The notes below the pieces were generated by a model. The model did not search any database. It was not told where the DNA came from and worked only from the letters and a program-made list of their open reading frames with translations. Position numbers and translations under genes: made by a program. 6,500 nucleotides of DNA from an uncultured Oscillospiraceae bacterium. Its GTDB lineage: Bacteria; Bacillota; Clostridia; Oscillospirales; Acutalibacteraceae. Shown piece after piece: positions 5,791-6,500 of the stretch (positions are counted from its first letter, which is position 1; each line of letters starts with the position of its first letter). Location: positions 1 to 6,500 of the forward strand of contig URRK01000095.1 in assembly GCA_900550315.1 (NCBI GenBank), given 5' to 3'.

Positions 5791-6500
5791 GCTTTTTATG
5801 CTCCTTGCTGAGTTTTACCGTCATTTCATTTCCGGCGCCCTCAATTTTTACTCGGTTTGATTTACAAAGCTCCAGCACGGCCAAAAAGGTTGCCACCAGC
5901 TCGGAGCGGTTATGCGCGGCGCGAAAAATTTGGGTTAGCTTTTTTGTTTTTCCGTTCCAAAGGGTGCGAATAACAAAAACAATTTTAGAGGAGACCGAAA
6001 CCACCTTTTTGGCCACAATTTGGGTAAACACCTTGGTAGAGGTTGGCACCTTGCGCTGCCCACGCCCCACCGCCGAAAGGTACGCGTCGTAAATTAAGCC
6101 GCTGCCGTGTACCAGCTGGTAGCGTTTATCTACCTCTAATTTTTCGGGCGGGTGTACAAAACAATCAAACCCGTCGGCCATAGCGCCCAGCTTTTGCGCC
6201 ATTTTTCGGCACAGCTCATATTCAATCAGCTGGCCGGCCAGCTCGTCCCGCAAAGCTTCGGCCTCCTCGGTTTTTGGCAGCAGGCTAACCGTTTTTAGGT
6301 ACACTAAGCGAGAGGCCATTTCTAAAAACTCGCTGGCAATGTCCATATCCTCATGCTGCATGGCGCGTATTTGCGCCAGGTATTGATCGCACAGCACCGA
6401 AATTTGAATATCGTAAATATTTAATTTGTTTTTGGAAAGCAGCGTTAATAAAAGGTCCAGCGGGCCCTCAAACCCCTCTAACCGGTAGGAAAACGGCTGC
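5780..6500 (-). CDS. scpA: Segregation and condensation protein A (ScpA), 5' end beyond the window
   Basis: This is the kleisin subunit of the SMC-ScpAB complex; it bridges the SMC heads and binds ScpB. The reading frame is open to the window edge (first full codon at 6499) and reads QPFSYRLEGFEGPLDLLLTLLSK, the classic ScpA N-terminus. A start at 6397 (an internal GTG) would delete this conserved part and is rejected. About 239 residues are visible, and by comparison with typical ScpA proteins only some four or five N-terminal residues are missing. Other features are NIYDIQIS, ASEFLEMASRLVYLKTVSLLP (a conserved helix with the family signature), a variable central linker, and a C-terminal winged-helix region with TFLAVLELCKSNRVKIEG. 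It precedes scpB with an 11-base overlap. The operon promoter is outside the window. Confidence 0.95.
   Translation of the reverse strand, partial: QPFSYRLEGFEGPLDLLLTLLSKNKLNIYDIQISVLCDQYLAQIRAMQHEDMDIASEFLEMASRLVYLKTVSLLPKTEEAEALRDELAGQLIEYELCRKMAQKLGAMADGFDCFVHPPEKLEVDKRYQLVHGSGLIYDAYLSAVGRGQRKVPTSTKVFTQIVAKKVVSVSSKIVFVIRTLWNGKTKKLTQIFRAAHNRSELVATFLAVLELCKSNRVKIEGAGNEMTVKLSKEHKKRED

Noticed and set aside
6397..6500. ScpA starting at an internal GTG at 6397
   Set aside because: The frame stays open upstream and encodes the conserved EGFEGPLDLLL segment, so the gene is cut by the window edge rather than short.
1..6500. CRISPR arrays, insertion sequences, phage genes, defence systems, tRNAs or riboswitches
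   Set aside because: No regularly spaced repeats, transposase motifs or terminal inverted repeats were seen. No cloverleaf was recognised, and no leader is long enough for a recognisable riboswitch.

Overview
The window looks like a chromosomal segment of a spore-forming, low-to-medium-GC Firmicute, most likely a Clostridia-class (Oscillospiraceae/Ruminococcaceae-like) gut-type bacterium. The main support is a GerW/YtfJ sporulation protein next to scpA-scpB, an S11 D,D-carboxypeptidase and an RluB-type pseudouridine synthase. AgrA/AgrC-like two-component genes and G-rich Shine-Dalgarno sequences also fit. The taxonomy is inferred from gene content only. I see no insertion sequence, CRISPR array, tRNA or rRNA.

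Layout. Positions 1-2035 (+ strand) hold a two-gene regulatory operon: a LytTR response regulator followed by an overlapping AgrC-like sensor kinase. It ends at a strong hairpin terminator at 2107-2152. Positions 2036-2306 are a convergent intergenic region. Everything from 2307 to 6500 lies on the minus strand. In transcription order it is scpA (its first few codons lie beyond 6500), scpB, gerW/ytfJ, a PBP5-type D-Ala-D-Ala carboxypeptidase, rluB, and a small GNAT-like protein. The scpA/scpB and rluB/GNAT pairs overlap by 11 and 7 bases, and scpB to gerW is 29 bases. The carboxypeptidase and rluB each have a longer leader (96 and 80 bases) with hairpins and candidate -10 boxes. The minus-strand block is therefore probably two or three transcription units.

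How the genes work together. ScpA and ScpB bind SMC to form the condensin-like complex for chromosome organisation and segregation. GerW is a conserved sporulation/germination protein. The carboxypeptidase trims peptidoglycan stem peptides, perhaps in spore cortex or vegetative wall. RluB modifies 23S rRNA. This is a recognisable Firmicute neighbourhood: in Bacillus subtilis scpA, scpB, dacB, spmA, spmB and rluB are also close together. Here spmA/spmB are absent between the carboxypeptidase and rluB. The two-component pair is probably unrelated; its signal and targets cannot be read from this window.

Most of the window is ordinary. The points most worth a second look are the unassigned Agr-like sensor, the small GNAT-like protein with a Cys/His cluster, the missing spmAB, a recurrent GGGGGCGCT motif with one copy not attached to a gene, the compact terminator/promoter overlaps, and a marked excess of the palindrome AAGCTT.
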